Assembly: GCA_910585595.1 (NCBI GenBank)
Contig: CAJUET010000003.1
Coordinates: forward strand, 1-26,649
DNA: 26,649 nucleotides
DNA from: an uncultured Christensenella sp.
GTDB taxonomy: Bacteria > Bacillota > Clostridia > Christensenellales > Borkfalkiaceae
Direction: 5' to 3'
How positions within the stretch are numbered: position 1 is the stretch's first letter; every line of letters begins with the position of its first letter. Below are positions 1 through 7,945 of the stretch, in pieces. The translations under genes were made by a program, and so were the position numbers. The notes under the pieces are model-generated. The model made no database searches and was not told the origin of the DNA. It worked only from the letters and a program-made list of their open reading frames with translations.

Positions 1-29
1 TAATTCGTCCACGAAAAAAAGTACAGAAA

Positions 30-52
30 AGGCACAGCTTAACGCTATGCCT
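30..52 (-). terminator. Probable intrinsic terminator of the epimerase-EFR1-MBL operon
   Basis: Read on the minus strand, 52 to 30 forms a 9-bp stem (AGGCATAGC pairing with GCTGTGCCT through one G-U wobble) around a GTTAA loop. A T-rich run, TTTTCTG then TTTTTTT, follows toward position 14. It lies about 70 bases past the stop codon of the minus-strand gene ending at 121, which fits a terminator for that operon. Between 53 and 120 I see only AT-rich sequence. Confidence 0.6.
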
Positions 53-120
53 AAATCTTTTTATTTGCATTTTATTAAATTCCATATGGGAATTACCCTA
101 AATGCACGGGCGTTTTTTTA

Positions 121-1089
121 TTAAATCACGTGCGTTTTCGTTTTAAACATTCCCTCTTTGACGGTAATCGTAATCGCGCCGAGCTCGTCCGTGCGGTACA
201 CGCTGTCCGAATATGCCGCAATGCGCGAAAGTGCGCTGTCCGACGGGCGTTCGTTTTGATTGCAGCAGATCACCGTAGCGGCGGGATTTAAAAGAGAAAG
301 CCACGCCTCCGAAGATCCGCTGTCCGAACCGTGCGAGGGCGCGAGCAGGATGTCTGTTTCATCCAGCCGCACGCGGTAATTTCCGCTATCGAAAACGGAG
401 TTCAAAATCGCGTATTCGCTTACAAGCCGCCGTTCCCGTTTCGCGGTCAAATCGCCCGTAAGCACAACGTTTATGCCCGAATAGGAAAGATACAGGACGG
501 CAGACGCGTCGTTTTCCGTCGCGTCCGCTTCCCCCGAATAGGGAGAAATACACACGGCATACGCACCCGATCCGTTTACGAGCGTGCCGTAGCGGACGAG
601 TTCTTCCCGCTCGCTCCCCGCCTTTTCCATAGCGGAAAGAAAGCGCCGACAGGCGCCCGTATCCGAAGAGAATACGGGAAGATACACCTTATCGATCGGA
701 AAGGTTTCAAAGAGAGCGGGCATTCCGCCGATATGGGAGGAAGCGGCGCTCGTTGCAAGCACGCTCATCGAAGTTACGTCGAGCGCGCGCAGAAATCTGC
801 AAATCGTGTTATCGCCTGTAAACGAACCGTCCCCCGCATTCACGACGACCACTTCGCCGTCGGGAAACTCTACGACCGTCACGCCGCCTTTCAGATCCAA
901 AAAATGCAGACGAAGTTCTCCCTCCTCTCTCGCCGCGATCTTATAGGCGGGCAGCATGAGGCGAAAGGGGACGAACGAAAAAAAGACGGCAAGAAACAGA
1001 ACGATGCTTGCCGTCAATAACGCCGTAACGATTTTTTTGATCAGGGCATAACGCTTCGCCCTTTGCGCTCTTGTCAGTCCCTCTTTCAT
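121..1089 (-). CDS. Membrane-anchored ComEC-like metallo-beta-lactamase-fold protein with degenerate metal site
   Basis: This 322-residue protein has a basic N-terminus, one transmembrane segment at about residues 18-40, and then a domain resembling the C-terminal MBL-fold domain of the DNA-uptake protein ComEC. The family landmarks are visible: FLDLKGG (63-69), VNAGDGS (83-89), SHIGG (118-122), TGDL (211-214) and PSHGS (251-255). The metal-binding HxHxDH motif, however, reads SxAxSH at 114-119, so two His and the Asp are missing. It may be a pseudo-hydrolase or a binding protein facing the outside of the membrane. It lacks the large channel domain of true ComEC. The ATG overlaps the upstream stop as ATGA, implying translational coupling to the EFR1 gene. 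Fold assignment is good; activity is unknown. Confidence 0.8.
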   Translation of the reverse strand: MKEGLTRAQRAKRYALIKKIVTALLTASIVLFLAVFFSFVPFRLMLPAYKIAAREEGELRLHFLDLKGGVTVVEFPDGEVVVVNAGDGSFTGDNTICRFLRALDVTSMSVLATSAASSHIGGMPALFETFPIDKVYLPVFSSDTGACRRFLSAMEKAGSEREELVRYGTLVNGSGAYAVCISPYSGEADATENDASAVLYLSYSGINVVLTGDLTAKRERRLVSEYAILNSVFDSGNYRVRLDETDILLAPSHGSDSGSSEAWLSLLNPAATVICCNQNERPSDSALSRIAAYSDSVYRTDELGAITITVKEGMFKTKTHVI

Positions 1090-1973
1090 TCTTCTTTTGC
1101 AACTTCATCCGAGGGAAACGCCGCAAGTGCTTCCGCTTCGTGGAAATACTTTAAATAATGACGGCGGCAGTAGCGGATCACCTTTTCGTCCTGAACGGGT
1201 TCGCCGTCGAAGTTATACTTGCCGTTCACCCGCCAGGCATTGAATATCGAAGGACGCACCGCGTCTTTGGGGCACAGGAACGCGCAGCCCATACACCCCA
1301 CGCAGTGACCGCCGAATTTCGGTTTGCCGTCCTTCATGGTAATGTTCCCGCGCGGACATTCCTTTGCACACAGACCGCACCCCACGCAAAGATTCTTCTT
1401 TGCGTGAAAACTGATCCCGAACACGGGCATGGCGGAATGTTCGATCCTTACCATAAAGGAGAACGCCCGCTTGAAAAGATCGACCTTTGCGCGCCAGCCT
1501 TTGCCCGCCTCCAAATCGTCCGCATCCCGTAAAACCTTTAAATTGCTCGCAGTTTCCATGCGTGCGACCATGCCGTCCGGATGGCGGAAGATGATGTTAT
1601 AGGGCATGACGTGAGCAAACTCGCCGACGACGGAATATCCCTTCTTTTTTAAGATGCGTTCGAGCGCGATCCCCGAGGCGTGGTTGAGGGAAAGCGGTTC
1701 GCCCGACGTACGCAGAAGAAATACTTTTTCCGACGCTCCCTCCGTCCGGAAGGGAACGTCCTTCAAAAACTTGAAAACAGGCGCGGGCGCGTTGAACCCG
1801 TGCACGGGATAACCTACGATCATGCGGTCGTATCCCTCAAAGACAGGTACGGTATCGGGCAGAATACGGACGAGCGTCATTTCGTGCCCGCGCCTTTCCC
1901 ATTCCGCTTTGAGTTTTTCGAGAACACGCTTTGTATTGCCAGTTCCCGTAAAATAGTAAGCAATCGCTCTCAT
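1086..1973 (-). CDS. EFR1-type flavodoxin/ferredoxin fusion protein
   Basis: The 295-residue protein starts with a flavodoxin-like domain: the FMN phosphate loop FTGTGNT is at 8-14 and the GYPVHGF segment at 54-60. It ends with a bacterial ferredoxin domain holding two [4Fe-4S] motifs, C196-x2-C199-x2-C202-x3-C206-P and C224-x2-C227-x2-C230-x3-C234-P. This order matches proteins annotated as EFR1 family ferredoxins in Clostridia. It should shuttle electrons between FMN and low-potential clusters in the cytoplasm; its partner is unknown. A strong GGGAGGGG ribosome binding site precedes the ATG. The start overlaps the epimerase stop by 4 bp, so the two are probably co-translated, and the epimerase is a plausible but unproven partner. 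Confidence 0.88.
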   Translation of the reverse strand: MRAIAYYFTGTGNTKRVLEKLKAEWERRGHEMTLVRILPDTVPVFEGYDRMIVGYPVHGFNAPAPVFKFLKDVPFRTEGASEKVFLLRTSGEPLSLNHASGIALERILKKKGYSVVGEFAHVMPYNIIFRHPDGMVARMETASNLKVLRDADDLEAGKGWRAKVDLFKRAFSFMVRIEHSAMPVFGISFHAKKNLCVGCGLCAKECPRGNITMKDGKPKFGGHCVGCMGCAFLCPKDAVRPSIFNAWRVNGKYNFDGEPVQDEKVIRYCRRHYLKYFHEAEALAAFPSDEVAKEE

Positions 1974-3511
1974 GTATTACCCCCTCCCAGAGAGGCTTTG
2001 CTTTCGTTCGTCATCGAATAAATATAGTTTTCGTCCTTGCCGTGCGTATCATACCAAAGCTGTGCATAAAAGGGCATCTTCTTTGCAAGGCTGTCGAACT
2101 TCCACGGCATGGGGCTGCACTTCGGGCACCAATGCCCGCCGCGTAAAACGGTATACGGATTCATTTCGAATTCATGCCCTTCGCAACATTTCCATCTGAG
2201 GGGCTTATAGGCGTCGCCCGTATATCCGGAAATACACTCGCCCCCGCGGAACTCGGCGGCAGAGCGCATCTCTTGGTCCGACCACTCGCTCTGCGGCTTT
2301 CCCTCATCATATCCGTGGGAGAGAAGCACGCCCTCTTTTCGGGTGTATTCGATACGGCGCATTTCGTCGTAATCGCCGAATGCTCCTTTCGCCATAATTT
2401 TTAAATCCTTCCACTTTTTCGGAATCTTTTTGTATTCCTCTTCTCCGCCGAAGTATGCCTGCACGCGTGCAACGTCCTTTTTCTTGACCCATGCAAACGG
2501 AGAATTTTTGTGGTGAAGAAGTTTTCTGAACAGGAACAGATAAATAAGCCCCTTGGGAACGATCTTTCCCATTTTATAAATCTTATGGCGGCTTGCGGTC
2601 TCCTCCCAATACTCCTTCACGCCGTCTTGCTGATAGCGGAAGAGCTCTTCGAGCTCATCTCCGTCTGCAAACCATACGCCGTGAAAGTTGCGGGTCGCCA
2701 ACCAATTCGGCTTAAAGAATTTTTCCGAAGAGCCGCCGATCATCTTAAATCCGTCGTTGAAGGTATCGTAACCCGTCTCTCTTCCGCGGAGCCCCGCACC
2801 GATATTGTAGATCTTTTTCCAGAAACCATCCACTTCGCCTTTACCGTCGCGCTCTAAGATATGCTTGACGAGCCGACCGCTGTCGCGCGAGGTCGACCAT
2901 TCGAGAGGGGCGTTGACGGCGGTGTGGAACATGAGCCCGTCCTTCGTATTCGCCGACATCATTTCGGGATAGAGCATAGCCGTCTGCCGAAGCACCGCCC
3001 AGCAGTCGAGCCCCGCTTCCAGACAGTAACGCTCCCCTTCGAGTTTGTGCATGGCGTATGCGTCGAAAGGGCTGATCAAAAGCGGATCGCCCACTCTTCC
3101 CCACGGGTGATTTTGGTCGCGGTGACCGTATAGCGCAACCGTGGAAACGTGGATATACTTGGGCTGTTTGGCTTGCGCCTTGACTGCGTTCACCATGTTG
3201 ACCGCACCCGTCAGATTGCAGTCCTCGCTCTCCTGAAAGCTCTTATCGGAAGCGGGCGGAATGACCGCCGCCATATGAATTACGTAATCGGCGCCGTCCG
3301 CGAGCGCACGGCACGCCGCTTCGTCCTTTACGGAACCGCGAACGATCTGAATACGGTCTTTGTATTGCTTTTTTAAATTCTTTGCAAGTTTGTTGTTTTT
3401 CTTTTTTAAGGAGAGCAGCACTCTTACCCACTCTACGTTATCAAGTTCGAGGGTCTGTTTTAAGGCTTCGCGCCCCATGTTGCCGCTCGCTCCCGTCATT
3501 GCGATTTTCAT
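1970..3511 (-). CDS. NAD-dependent epimerase/dehydratase (extended SDR) with C-terminal treble-clef zinc finger
   Basis: The 513-residue protein opens with the Rossmann motif TGASGNMG (6-13). It has the SDR active site, S123/T124 in HVSTVALYG and Y152-x3-K156 in YAMHKLEGE, so it is an extended short-chain dehydrogenase acting on an unknown, perhaps sugar-nucleotide or lipid, substrate. Ordinary family members are about 310-350 residues. Here about 100 residues of unassigned linker are followed at 426-465 by a zinc-finger-like module (C426, C442/C443, H446, C462, C465; pattern W-x-C-x2-GH then WCPKC) resembling the treble-clef ribbons often attached to nucleic-acid-binding proteins. ATG is preceded by GGAGAAGTT. 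It is first in an operon with the EFR1 and MBL-fold genes. Confidence 0.85.
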   Translation of the reverse strand: MKIAMTGASGNMGREALKQTLELDNVEWVRVLLSLKKKNNKLAKNLKKQYKDRIQIVRGSVKDEAACRALADGADYVIHMAAVIPPASDKSFQESEDCNLTGAVNMVNAVKAQAKQPKYIHVSTVALYGHRDQNHPWGRVGDPLLISPFDAYAMHKLEGERYCLEAGLDCWAVLRQTAMLYPEMMSANTKDGLMFHTAVNAPLEWSTSRDSGRLVKHILERDGKGEVDGFWKKIYNIGAGLRGRETGYDTFNDGFKMIGGSSEKFFKPNWLATRNFHGVWFADGDELEELFRYQQDGVKEYWEETASRHKIYKMGKIVPKGLIYLFLFRKLLHHKNSPFAWVKKKDVARVQAYFGGEEEYKKIPKKWKDLKIMAKGAFGDYDEMRRIEYTRKEGVLLSHGYDEGKPQSEWSDQEMRSAAEFRGGECISGYTGDAYKPLRWKCCEGHEFEMNPYTVLRGGHWCPKCSPMPWKFDSLAKKMPFYAQLWYDTHGKDENYIYSMTNESKASLGGGNT

Positions 3512-3548
3512 AACTTCTCCTTAGTTACGGTTTTACCCGCTAAAAAAG

Positions 3549-3577
3549 ATTATACTCAATCATATTCATTCTGTCAA
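3549..3577 (-). promoter_or_regulatory. Sigma-A promoter of the epimerase operon
   Basis: On the minus strand TTGACA (3577-3572) is separated by 17 bp from TATAAT (3554-3549), both perfect consensus. The -10 lies 37 bp upstream of the epimerase ATG. The remaining sequence up to the rubredoxin terminator is AT-rich and otherwise empty. Confidence 0.85.
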
Positions 3578-3632
3578 CTATGTAATAAAATATAATGACA
3601 TTTTTTCTTTTTTTATGCCGATAAAATTTACC

Positions 3633-3677
3633 GATATTAAAAATCCCCCTGCCGTTGACAGGGGGATTTTTAATATC
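3633..3677 (-). terminator. Terminator after rubredoxin, 19-bp perfect stem
   Basis: Positions 3633-3651 and 3659-3677 are perfect inverted repeats (19 bp, including CCCCCTG/CAGGGGG) around a 7-nt loop. The TTTTT required for release on the minus strand lies inside the 3' arm. The stem absorbs the first two bases of the rubredoxin stop codon, so the terminator begins inside the gene end. It also insulates the epimerase promoter. Confidence 0.85.
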
Positions 3678-3831
3678 ACGCTTCTTCGAATTCGTTTTTT
3701 CCTACACCGCAGAGGGGGCAGGAAAAGTCGTCGGGGACGTCTTCCCACTTAGTGCCTGGCGCGATTCCGTTCGCGGGATCGCCCGCCTCTTCATCGTACT
3801 CGTAACCGCATACGCTGCAAATATATTTCAT
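3676..3831 (-). CDS. Rubredoxin
   Basis: A 51-residue rubredoxin with the classical Fe(Cys)4 pattern: C5-x2-C8 in CSVCGY and C38-x2-C41 in CPLCGV, plus the conserved Y/W core (Y10, W29). It carries electrons to the flavodiiron protein encoded 13 bp upstream, which in anaerobes reduces O2 or NO. The ATG at 3831 was chosen over an upstream in-frame start at 3879 because it is preceded by AAAAGGAGGTATTTT, an ideal ribosome binding site, and gives the usual family length. The strong site suggests high expression relative to its operon partners. Confidence 0.96.
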   Translation of the reverse strand: MKYICSVCGYEYDEEAGDPANGIAPGTKWEDVPDDFSCPLCGVGKNEFEEA

Positions 3832-3844
3832 AAAATACCTCCTT

Positions 3845-5047
3845 TTAATTTTTAAAATCAAGCGCGATCTCTTTCGCAAGTTTGATAAGTTTCTCTTTCG
3901 TATCCTCTTTCACGGACGAAAGCACCGTAACGCTCTCCCCGATCTCGCGCATTCCTTTGAGCGGAGAAAGTTTTTCGCGCATAAGCTTCGCCGCCTGCGG
4001 CGCCCAGCTCCCGTTCTCGATCAAAGAATACGCTCTTCCCTGATAGTTATGCGAAACAAGCTCGTTTAAGAACTGCTCCATACTCGCAAAAATTCCGTTG
4101 TTATAGGTGGGAGAAGCAAAAACCGCGTGCGAATAGCGGAACGCCTCGGACAGGAGTTCGGAATAGTGCGTGTAAGACGTATCGTATGTTCTGACTTTTA
4201 CGACACCGTTTTCCGCAAGCGCGGAGCCGAGAATTTCCGCCGCGTTGCCTGTATGTCCGTAAATACTTGAATAGAATATTACGACTCCCTCCTCTTCGGG
4301 CTCGTATTTGCTCCATGTGTCGTACTTTTTCAAATACCAATTAAAATCCTCTCTCCAAACAGGACCGTGCAGAGGGCACACCTTTTTGATGGGAAGCGCC
4401 GCCGCCTTTTTAAGAACGTTCTGCACCTGCACGCCGTATTTGCCCACAATATTGAAGTAATACCTTCTTGCGTCATCGAGGAATTCCTCCCGAAAGCTCG
4501 TCTCGTCCGCGAACAGACTCCCCGAAAGCGCGCCGAAGGTTCCAAACGCATCTGCTGAAAACAGCGTTCCCGCGGTTTCGTCGAACGACATCATGACTTC
4601 CGGCCAATGCACCATGGGCGCAAATACAAAGCGGAAATTGTGTTTGCCGAACGAGAGCGAATCGCCGTCCTTTACCGTGACGAGCTCGGGCAAATCGCAC
4701 GAAAAATAATTTTTGAGCATTACCGCAGTCTTTTGATTGACGACGACCTTCACGTTCGAATAGCGGCTTACGATTCCTTCGAAACTTGCCGAATGGTCTG
4801 GCTCCATATGGTGCACCACAAGATAGTCAAGGCTTCTTCCGCCCAACGCGCTTTCGACGTTTTCAAAGAACTCTTGCGAAACCGATTGATCCACGGTATC
4901 GAAGAGCACCGTCTTTTCATCTGAAAGCAGATAGGAATTATAAGAAACACCGCGCGGTACGGGATACGCACTCTCGAAAAGCGGAATGCGCCTGTCGTTC
5001 CCGCCTACGTAATACAAATCTTTATCGATCAAAAGGGAATTCTGCAT
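3845..5047 (-). CDS. Flavodiiron protein (FprA-type A flavoprotein), O2/NO reductase
   Basis: The 400-residue protein has an MBL-fold diiron domain followed by a flavodoxin domain. Iron ligands are visible in H80-x-E82-x-D84-H85 (HMEPDH), H147, D166 and H227 (PLHGP). The FMN loop is at 259-267 (YSSIYGHTG). This is the standard two-domain class A flavodiiron protein, which reduces O2 to water and/or NO to N2O in the cytoplasm using electrons from rubredoxin, encoded next. The start has a GGAG site 11 bp upstream. Only 44 bp separate it from the alcohol dehydrogenase upstream and no promoter is evident between them, so it is probably co-transcribed. Confidence 0.95.
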   Translation of the reverse strand: MQNSLLIDKDLYYVGGNDRRIPLFESAYPVPRGVSYNSYLLSDEKTVLFDTVDQSVSQEFFENVESALGGRSLDYLVVHHMEPDHSASFEGIVSRYSNVKVVVNQKTAVMLKNYFSCDLPELVTVKDGDSLSFGKHNFRFVFAPMVHWPEVMMSFDETAGTLFSADAFGTFGALSGSLFADETSFREEFLDDARRYYFNIVGKYGVQVQNVLKKAAALPIKKVCPLHGPVWREDFNWYLKKYDTWSKYEPEEEGVVIFYSSIYGHTGNAAEILGSALAENGVVKVRTYDTSYTHYSELLSEAFRYSHAVFASPTYNNGIFASMEQFLNELVSHNYQGRAYSLIENGSWAPQAAKLMREKLSPLKGMREIGESVTVLSSVKEDTKEKLIKLAKEIALDFKN

Positions 5048-5091
5048 AATACGATTATCTCCAATTTCTTTGAAAGTAACCTTTTTTCAAA

Positions 5092-6264
5092 TCAAAGGCA
5101 CATTTTATAAATTTCTTCTACGTCCTCGGGCGTAAGCGTCTTGGGACCGTTGATAGTACCGCCGCCGCAGGCGTGCTCCGCCATTGCTTTGAAATGCGTT
5201 TCGTCGATTTTAAGATCGCTCAGATTCTTCTTTAAACCGAGCGTTTCGAAGCAGAAAGTTTCAAGCGCTTCGATTGCAGTCTTCGCGCCCGCAAAAACTT
5301 CCATTCCTTCTTTCAGCCCGAACACTTTTACGCCGAGGCGGTAAATTTGAGGCGCGGTCTTATCGTTTAAAATATAAGTGAGCCAACGCGGAGCGACGAT
5401 CGCAAGACCGTGTCCGTGCGTAATATCGTAATAAGCGGAGAGTTCGTGCTCCATTGCGTGGCAGGCGCAGTCGTGCAGCGTGCCCGCGTCGAGAACGTGG
5501 TTGAGCGCCATTGAGGAAGCCCACATAAGGTTTGCACGCGCCTCGTAATTTTCGGGCTCTTTGATCGCAACGGGCGCCCACTTGACTACGGCGCGCATGA
5601 CTGCCTCCTGAAATTCGAGGATCAGATCAAAGGTCGCCTCGCCTGCCAGATAGTAATTATCGAGCACGTGATTGAAAATATCGAACGCGCCGCATGCCGT
5701 TTGATATGCGGGAAGCGTAAAACTGTATTCGGGATTTTCGAACGCTGCTCTGGGAATGATCCCTTCGCCGCCGATCCCGATTTTTTCGTTGGTCTCCATG
5801 TTGGAGATGACCGCCCACTCGTCCATTTCCGAACCCGTCGCCGCGTTCGTCAGGACGGCGATCACGGGGAGAGCCTTTTCAACGGGCGCACCGCTCTTTA
5901 CGATTTCCCAAATATCGCCCTTCTTGGCAACTGCCGCAGCCGCGACCCCTTTTGCGCAGTCGATGGTCGATCCGCCGCCCACCGCGAGAACGACGTCCAC
6001 CTTGTTGGCTTTACAGATCCTTGCGCCCTCGTTTGCCGTGGTATGACGGGGATTGGGTTCTACGCCCGAAAGTTCGAAAAGTTTTAACCCGCCCTCTTTG
6101 ACCGCCTTTACGACTTCGTCATACAAGCCGTTCTTTTTAATGGATCCGCCCCCGTAAACGAGCAATACTTTTTTGCCGTATTTTTTGAGTTCCGCACCGA
6201 GGCTGTCAAGCGCGTTTTTGCCAAAATAAATTTTATCGGGATTGTAGTAAATAAAATCGTTCAT
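5092..6264 (-). CDS. Iron-containing alcohol dehydrogenase (butanol dehydrogenase / YqhD type)
   Basis: A 390-residue group III alcohol dehydrogenase. The nucleotide-binding GGGSTID is at 96-102. Metal ligands fall in FDIFNH (D195, H199) and in the histidines of HAMEHEL and THGHGLA (about 269-285). The sequence resembles clostridial NADPH-dependent butanol dehydrogenases and YqhD, which interconvert aldehydes and alcohols during fermentation; the exact substrate cannot be read from sequence. The start has AGGAGA 8 bp upstream. It is first in the operon with the flavodiiron protein and rubredoxin, linking alcohol/aldehyde redox balance to oxygen defence. Confidence 0.93.
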   Translation of the reverse strand: MNDFIYYNPDKIYFGKNALDSLGAELKKYGKKVLLVYGGGSIKKNGLYDEVVKAVKEGGLKLFELSGVEPNPRHTTANEGARICKANKVDVVLAVGGGSTIDCAKGVAAAAVAKKGDIWEIVKSGAPVEKALPVIAVLTNAATGSEMDEWAVISNMETNEKIGIGGEGIIPRAAFENPEYSFTLPAYQTACGAFDIFNHVLDNYYLAGEATFDLILEFQEAVMRAVVKWAPVAIKEPENYEARANLMWASSMALNHVLDAGTLHDCACHAMEHELSAYYDITHGHGLAIVAPRWLTYILNDKTAPQIYRLGVKVFGLKEGMEVFAGAKTAIEALETFCFETLGLKKNLSDLKIDETHFKAMAEHACGGGTINGPKTLTPEDVEEIYKMCL

Positions 6265-6287
6265 GGAATGTCTCCTGTTTCGTTTAT

Positions 6288-6315
6288 ATTATAATTTATT
6301 TTTAAATAAAGTCAA
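6288..6315 (-). promoter_or_regulatory. Sigma-A promoter of the ADH-flavodiiron-rubredoxin operon
   Basis: Minus strand TTGACT (6315-6310), 16-bp spacer, TATAAT (6293-6288), ending 23 bp before the alcohol dehydrogenase ATG. It is the only promoter in this window with a 16-bp rather than 17-bp spacer. Confidence 0.8.
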
Positions 6316-6354
6316 GAAAAATCTTATTTCAACCTTATATAATACGGTTTGCGT

Positions 6355-6780
6355 TCATGCCGTACCTCGCGTTTTAAGTGCGACCGTCTGATTTTTTAAA
6401 AGCAAATACGCTTCCTCGGGATCGTCGGTATCTTCCACTGCCTTTTCCATCGGACAAATATCCGTGCCCGCGCGATTGATAATGCACTTTGCAAGCGTTC
6501 CGTACTCAAAGTCCAAACCGTACAAGCGCAAAATTCTTTCTCCTTTTTCCGAAAGCGTTTCCGCGTAGACGCATTTTATTTTGCACTTTACGAACAGAAG
6601 AGCCGCCGCCTTGCCGACTACGGTATCGGCAACGGAATATCCCGCAAGGCTTGTCCCCTCCGCAATCAAATCCATCATGGGAGCGATCCCCCGCTTTTCA
6701 CTGAAAATGCAACGCTCTCCTTTGCAAAGACAGATCGTATGTCCCGTCAGATTGTTTTTCGCAATTTGTAAATCAGTCAT
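6355..6780 (-). CDS. DUF1893 family protein (cytidine-deaminase-like fold)
   Basis: A 141-residue protein matching the DUF1893 family, whose structural representative TM1506 of Thermotoga has a cytidine-deaminase-like fold. Conserved-looking segments are RGIAPMMDLI, VADTVVGKAAALL, the NRAGTDICPMEKAV stretch and DDPEEA. No biochemical function is established. The ATG at 6780 (MTDLQIAK) matches the family N-terminus better than the in-frame TTG at 6807, although its ribosome binding site is weak. The gap to the aldo/keto reductase stop is 33 bp, so it is likely the last gene of the trpS-led run. I found no convincing terminator before the next promoter at 6315. Confidence 0.8.
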   Translation of the reverse strand: MTDLQIAKNNLTGHTICLCKGERCIFSEKRGIAPMMDLIAEGTSLAGYSVADTVVGKAAALLFVKCKIKCVYAETLSEKGERILRLYGLDFEYGTLAKCIINRAGTDICPMEKAVEDTDDPEEAYLLLKNQTVALKTRGTA

Positions 6781-6813
6781 TTCTATTTTCGTCCGAATTC
6801 GATACAAGACCCG

Positions 6814-7923
6814 TTACTTCTCGAACTCCTTTGCGACGTCCGTCAATAAATCGCGTATGGGCAAATGCTGCGGACACGCTTTTTCGCACTTTCCGCATTT
6901 GATACATTCCGAAGCCTTTCCGCCCGTTTTTTTATACACTTGACCGTAATTATAATCGGCGTTCCGATCCTGATAGATACGCTTGCTGTTCATACAGGCG
7001 AATAAATCGGGAATGGAAATCTTTTTCGGACAGCCCGCCGTGCAGTATCTGCAAGCGGTACAGGCAATAAAATTCATACCTTTGAATGCGGCGCATACCT
7101 TTATGACGGATTGCATTTCCCTTTCGTCAAGCGGTTTAAAATTTTTCATATAAGAAAGGTTATCTCTCATCTGCGCCGTATCGCTCATCCCCGACAATAC
7201 CATAAACACCCCTTTACAGCCTGCGGCAAAACGAATGGCATAACTTGCGGGACTTGCGCTTCCGAGCGCTTCGAAATACTTTTTTGCTCCTTCCGGAAGG
7301 TTTACAAGATTCCCTCCCTTTACGGGTTCCATTACGATAACGGGCTTGTCATGTTTGTTGCAAATCTCCAAACACTTGCGCGACTGAACGGAGGGATCGT
7401 CGAAGTCAAGGTAATTGAGCTGAATCTGCACGGCTTCGATTTGCGGATAGCAGCCGAGAATTTTATCCAATACTTCCGCCGTATCGTGAAAGGAGATCCC
7501 GACGTGCTTTATCCGCCCTTCCGCCTTGAATTCGAACGCCTGCTCGTAAGCGCGGCAACGCTTGAACTTTACAAAGTTTTCCCTGTTCTGCGCGTGCATA
7601 AGATAGAAGTCGAAATAATCGACGCCGCATATTTTCAGCTGGCTTTCGAAAAACGGACGGACGTCCGCTTCCGTCTCGAAATAGGTCTCCGTCAGCTTAT
7701 CCGCAAGAATATATTTCCCCCTGGGGTATCGTTTTACAAGGCAATCGCGCAAAGCGGTTTCGCTCTTTCCGCCGATATATCCGTGTGCCGTATCGAAATA
7801 ATTGAAACCGCTTTCTATAAACGCATCGATCATTTTGTTAAACTCGGCATAGTCTACTTCATCGCCGTTCATGGGCAGACGCATACAGCCGAATCCGAGA
7901 TTTTTACATACTTCTCCAAACAT
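6814..7923 (-). CDS. Aldo/keto reductase with C-terminal 2x[4Fe-4S] ferredoxin domain
   Basis: A 369-residue protein: an aldo/keto reductase barrel at 1-265, with the likely tetrad D44, Y49, K76 and H110, followed by two [4Fe-4S] motifs, C288-x2-C291-x2-C294-x3-C298-P and C340-x2-C343-x2-C346-x3-C350-P. Such fusions are common in anaerobic Clostridia and suggest that electrons can come from ferredoxin as well as NAD(P)H. The substrate is unknown. AAAGGAT precedes the ATG. Only 22 bp separate it from the rlmD stop, so it is probably co-transcribed. Confidence 0.92.
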   Translation of the reverse strand: MFGEVCKNLGFGCMRLPMNGDEVDYAEFNKMIDAFIESGFNYFDTAHGYIGGKSETALRDCLVKRYPRGKYILADKLTETYFETEADVRPFFESQLKICGVDYFDFYLMHAQNRENFVKFKRCRAYEQAFEFKAEGRIKHVGISFHDTAEVLDKILGCYPQIEAVQIQLNYLDFDDPSVQSRKCLEICNKHDKPVIVMEPVKGGNLVNLPEGAKKYFEALGSASPASYAIRFAAGCKGVFMVLSGMSDTAQMRDNLSYMKNFKPLDEREMQSVIKVCAAFKGMNFIACTACRYCTAGCPKKISIPDLFACMNSKRIYQDRNADYNYGQVYKKTGGKASECIKCGKCEKACPQHLPIRDLLTDVAKEFEK

Positions 7924-7945
7924 ATCCTTTCATCCTTTTTTACGG

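Noticed and set aside
78..94. AATTCC/GGAATT inverted repeat near the contig start
   Set aside because: A 6-bp AT-rich stem without a T-run, in non-coding AT-rich sequence; likely chance.
6343..6364. Possible terminator after the DUF1893 gene
   Set aside because: Only a 5-bp stem (TACGG/CCGTA) with a 12-nt loop and no T-run; too weak to call.
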